DNA of 64,000 bases. It comes from Orbicella faveolata. Its lineage: Eukaryota > Cnidaria > Anthozoa > Scleractinia > Merulinidae. The position numbers and the translations under genes were made by a program. The stretch covers positions 354,352-418,351 of the forward strand of contig NW_018150206.1 of NCBI RefSeq assembly GCF_002042975.1. Reading direction: 5' to 3'. The notes below the pieces were generated by a model. It made no database searches, was not told where the DNA came from, and saw only the letters and a list, made by a program, of their open reading frames with translations. Position 1 is the stretch's first letter; each line of letters begins with the position of its first letter. Below are positions 62,147 through 64,000 of the stretch, one piece after another.

Positions 62147-62991
62147 ATGGTTGTTGTGCTGATAACAGGAGTCTGTGGAAGTGGAAAGTAAGTATGATTG
62201 TTCCATGAAATAAAATACAGTATCTCAAGAATGAAGTACTATTTTGAAGATTTGCCAGATGATGTGTATCCGTGATTGAGTGTGGATCAATACACGCAAT
62301 CAACATTCGATTGACAACTTAATTAACATTCAATTGACATCTTGATCAATACTTTTGTGAGACTAGACAGTTGGTATAGTTGGCCGAACGTTGACTGACC
62401 CATATCTATCGAGCGACACTTAGTGGTGGGCCTGTGAAAAGTAGTTGACTCTCAACCAACTGTTGAACTGAGATGTTGATCAAGTGTTGACGGAGTATCG
62501 ATCGAGATGGCGATCAACTGTTGATTGCGATATCAAGTGAGTGCAGATCGAGGGTCAATCCTAGATATCGATCAACAATTGGCTGCAGATGCCTTAAGCA
62601 CATGATCTGATTTGCCAGTAGTTAAATATTTCAATATCAAAGCTTCAATGTTGCTTGTTTCCATCCCTAGCCATCATAGTGAATAAGCCAACCAAAATAT
62701 AATTTAAGCCTTTTAAACAAAGAAAAGGCCCAGCCACTTATTATCAGAAATTATTTCATTGTCATCATCATCATCGGTCCTCATTGTGCCATGGGACACA
62801 TAAGGCCTCGAATTTCTTTGTAATGCCTATTTATTGGGAATGACCATCCACAAACCTTTTCATTCCAAGCTTTTACAAAAGATTTGCACTGTAAACAACA
62901 ACGATTGCTCTGTTTGTGATTTATTAATTTTAACTGCTCATTCTGATTATCTCTATATAGGACAACTGTGGCGCGAGCTTTGGCAAAGAAG
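62147..62991 (+). CDS. IDNK: Gluconokinase (IDNK), first two coding exons
   Basis: Exon 62147-62187 encodes MVVVLITGVCGSGK and exon 62961-62991 completes the Lys codon and adds TTVARALAKK before a GTGGGT donor. GVCGSGKTT is the Walker A P-loop that binds ATP phosphates, at the N-terminus as in gluconokinase. The ATG follows an in-frame-free AT-rich leader. Later exons (the DADDYH-type region and the C-terminal half) are not found before 64000. A C-terminal exon of this family lies misplaced at 52142-52553. Other P-loop kinases are possible from this short piece alone, but the two pieces together make IDNK likely. Confidence 0.75.
62275..62590. repeat. Degenerate GATCAAC/GTTGA-rich block
   Basis: Variants of ATCAAC, GTTGATC and GATCGA recur about every 10-20 bases (ATCAACATTCGATTGACAAC, GCGATCAACTGTTGATTGCG, GATATCGATCAACAATTGGC). 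It is in IDNK intron 1. It may be a dispersed repeat with internal self-similarity. Confidence 0.65.
62757..62812 (-). mobile_element. LINE 3'-end fragment
   Basis: On the minus strand GAGGCCTTATGTGTCCCATGG then GCACAATGAGGACC and (GATGAT)n resembles the 3' end of the LINE at 58672 (GGCCCTATGTGACACGAGGC, then GCACAAGAAGGACAG and GATGCTA repeats). A truncated relative in IDNK intron 1. Confidence 0.6.
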
Positions 62992-64000
62992 GTGGGTCTT
63001 GGAAATTTGTAATTTGAGACCTTTTTAATACATGATGTAAACAAACATACCAAATAGATTGTGTATTTTTTGTAGCAGTATTTTCTGAATTGTTCATTTT
63101 ATTTATTATCATATTTGCATCAGTTTACCTGAATTTCACGTAGAAATGCAAATTTTTCAATCATTCACTGGTTAAGAAATTTTGAGCTCTTTTGTTTGCA
63201 AATAATTCAGAACAAAAATCTTTTTTAGTTTCAGAGATACAGGGAAAAATAATTTTGAATTTGTAAGTACCATCTGAGCATTGACAAGTTCCTGTCATCC
63301 CTAGTTATTTATTTACTGCCAAAGGCCGCGAGAGTGCTGCTTCCTCAACTGCAATGTGTATTAATTACTCACATTGCTCAATTTATGGCTTTTCACACAT
63401 ACAATCCTCTAGTTCTCTGAAGTGTTATCCATAGCTTGTTTGTTTGTGTATTTGTTCTCCATTTCAATATCAACAACTTCGATGCTCAATGTTTAATGTT
63501 CAATGACTGGGATTCACTGTACTGTAATTGGCTATGCTGTAGTGGTCTCCCTGCCTAATGACTTTTGATGTATATAAGTTAAGAATTTTAGTTAGGCTAA
63601 GGTAAATAAAGAAATGGAAAGTATCATGGCTGAATAACAAACTGTAGTTTCCCACTCTGATTTCACAGCAGGCAATCTCTTGTCACATCCAGGTTCATAA
63701 AAGTTCTGTTGAGTTTCTGTCATTTGCAGATTATCCTCGATGCCACAATTACTGCAAGCCAATCCTTGGAGTTAACTTTCAAAACTTAATCAAATCTAGT
63801 TCACTTGTGTGTCATCAATCTCTTAAAGCCAGCAAAACTGGAAAAGATAAATTTTCTGTATGTATCATGAAAATAAAAATTTTTGAAATGAGTGCTTTTT
63901 AACCCACTGACATCTGTGCGTGCTGTAACTTGCTGTGACGATCATTGGCCTTCGTTCCACCTCTGACATCATCACCTTTGACCAAAATTGGCATCACTTA
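62992..64000. other. IDNK intron, no further exon seen
   Basis: No exon with gluconokinase motifs is visible. The last 100 bases (63901-64000) match the dispersed repeat at 8778-8867. Confidence 0.5.

Overview
This is an animal nuclear genome fragment from an anthozoan cnidarian, most likely a stony coral. The evidence is AT-rich DNA, short GT-AG spliced exons, tRNA-derived SINEs, many short palindromic transposon relics, and a DZIP3/HEPN-like protein of the kind abundant in corals. There are no prokaryotic operons, CRISPR arrays or phage genes. I identified no LTR or viral element.

Layout, all genes on the + strand. (1) 636-15944 holds the 3' two-thirds of EEF2 (translation elongation factor 2), whose 5' exons lie left of the window. 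Its last exons appear twice because a 6.36 kb block (3042-9399) is repeated at 9401-15767 after a single N. (2) 17780-19274 is a complete four-exon gene for a 166-residue charged, coiled-coil-like protein that I cannot name. (3) 22316-25744 is a complete five-exon gene for a 487-residue protein with a HEPN-like N-terminal domain carrying an R-x4-H motif, a coiled coil, one transmembrane helix and an unrecognised C-terminal domain. (4) 33793-48207 is a complete 15-exon FERM gene of the FRMD3/FRMD5 type with a C-terminal transmembrane helix. (5) 62147-62991 holds the first two coding exons of gluconokinase (IDNK), which runs off the right edge. An orphan gluconokinase 3' exon sits upstream at 52142-52553, which is the wrong order for one gene.

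The assembly shows in the sequence. Single Ns lie at 9400, 29259, 44512 and 51745, and a 205-N gap at 55225-55429. Three blocks (6.4, 4.7 and 1.65 kb) occur twice, nearly identical, and end exactly at Ns. They look like unmerged haplotypes or contig overlaps rather than real duplications. They duplicate EEF2 exons, the last two exons of the HEPN gene and the first FRMD exon, and would give false gene models if taken literally.

Introns and intergenic DNA are rich in hairpins and MITEs. These include a 61-bp perfect inverted repeat, an 83-bp-arm inverted repeat, a 74-nt pre-miRNA-sized hairpin, a palindrome of two head-to-head tRNA-like SINE modules, and a nested pair of MITEs, each with target-site duplications. 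A decayed minus-strand LINE lies near 59 kb.

The genes are not an operon and share no pathway. The best candidate for something undescribed is the HEPN/coiled-coil/transmembrane gene. The FRMD-IDNK neighbourhood appears to be ancient synteny shared with human 9q21.
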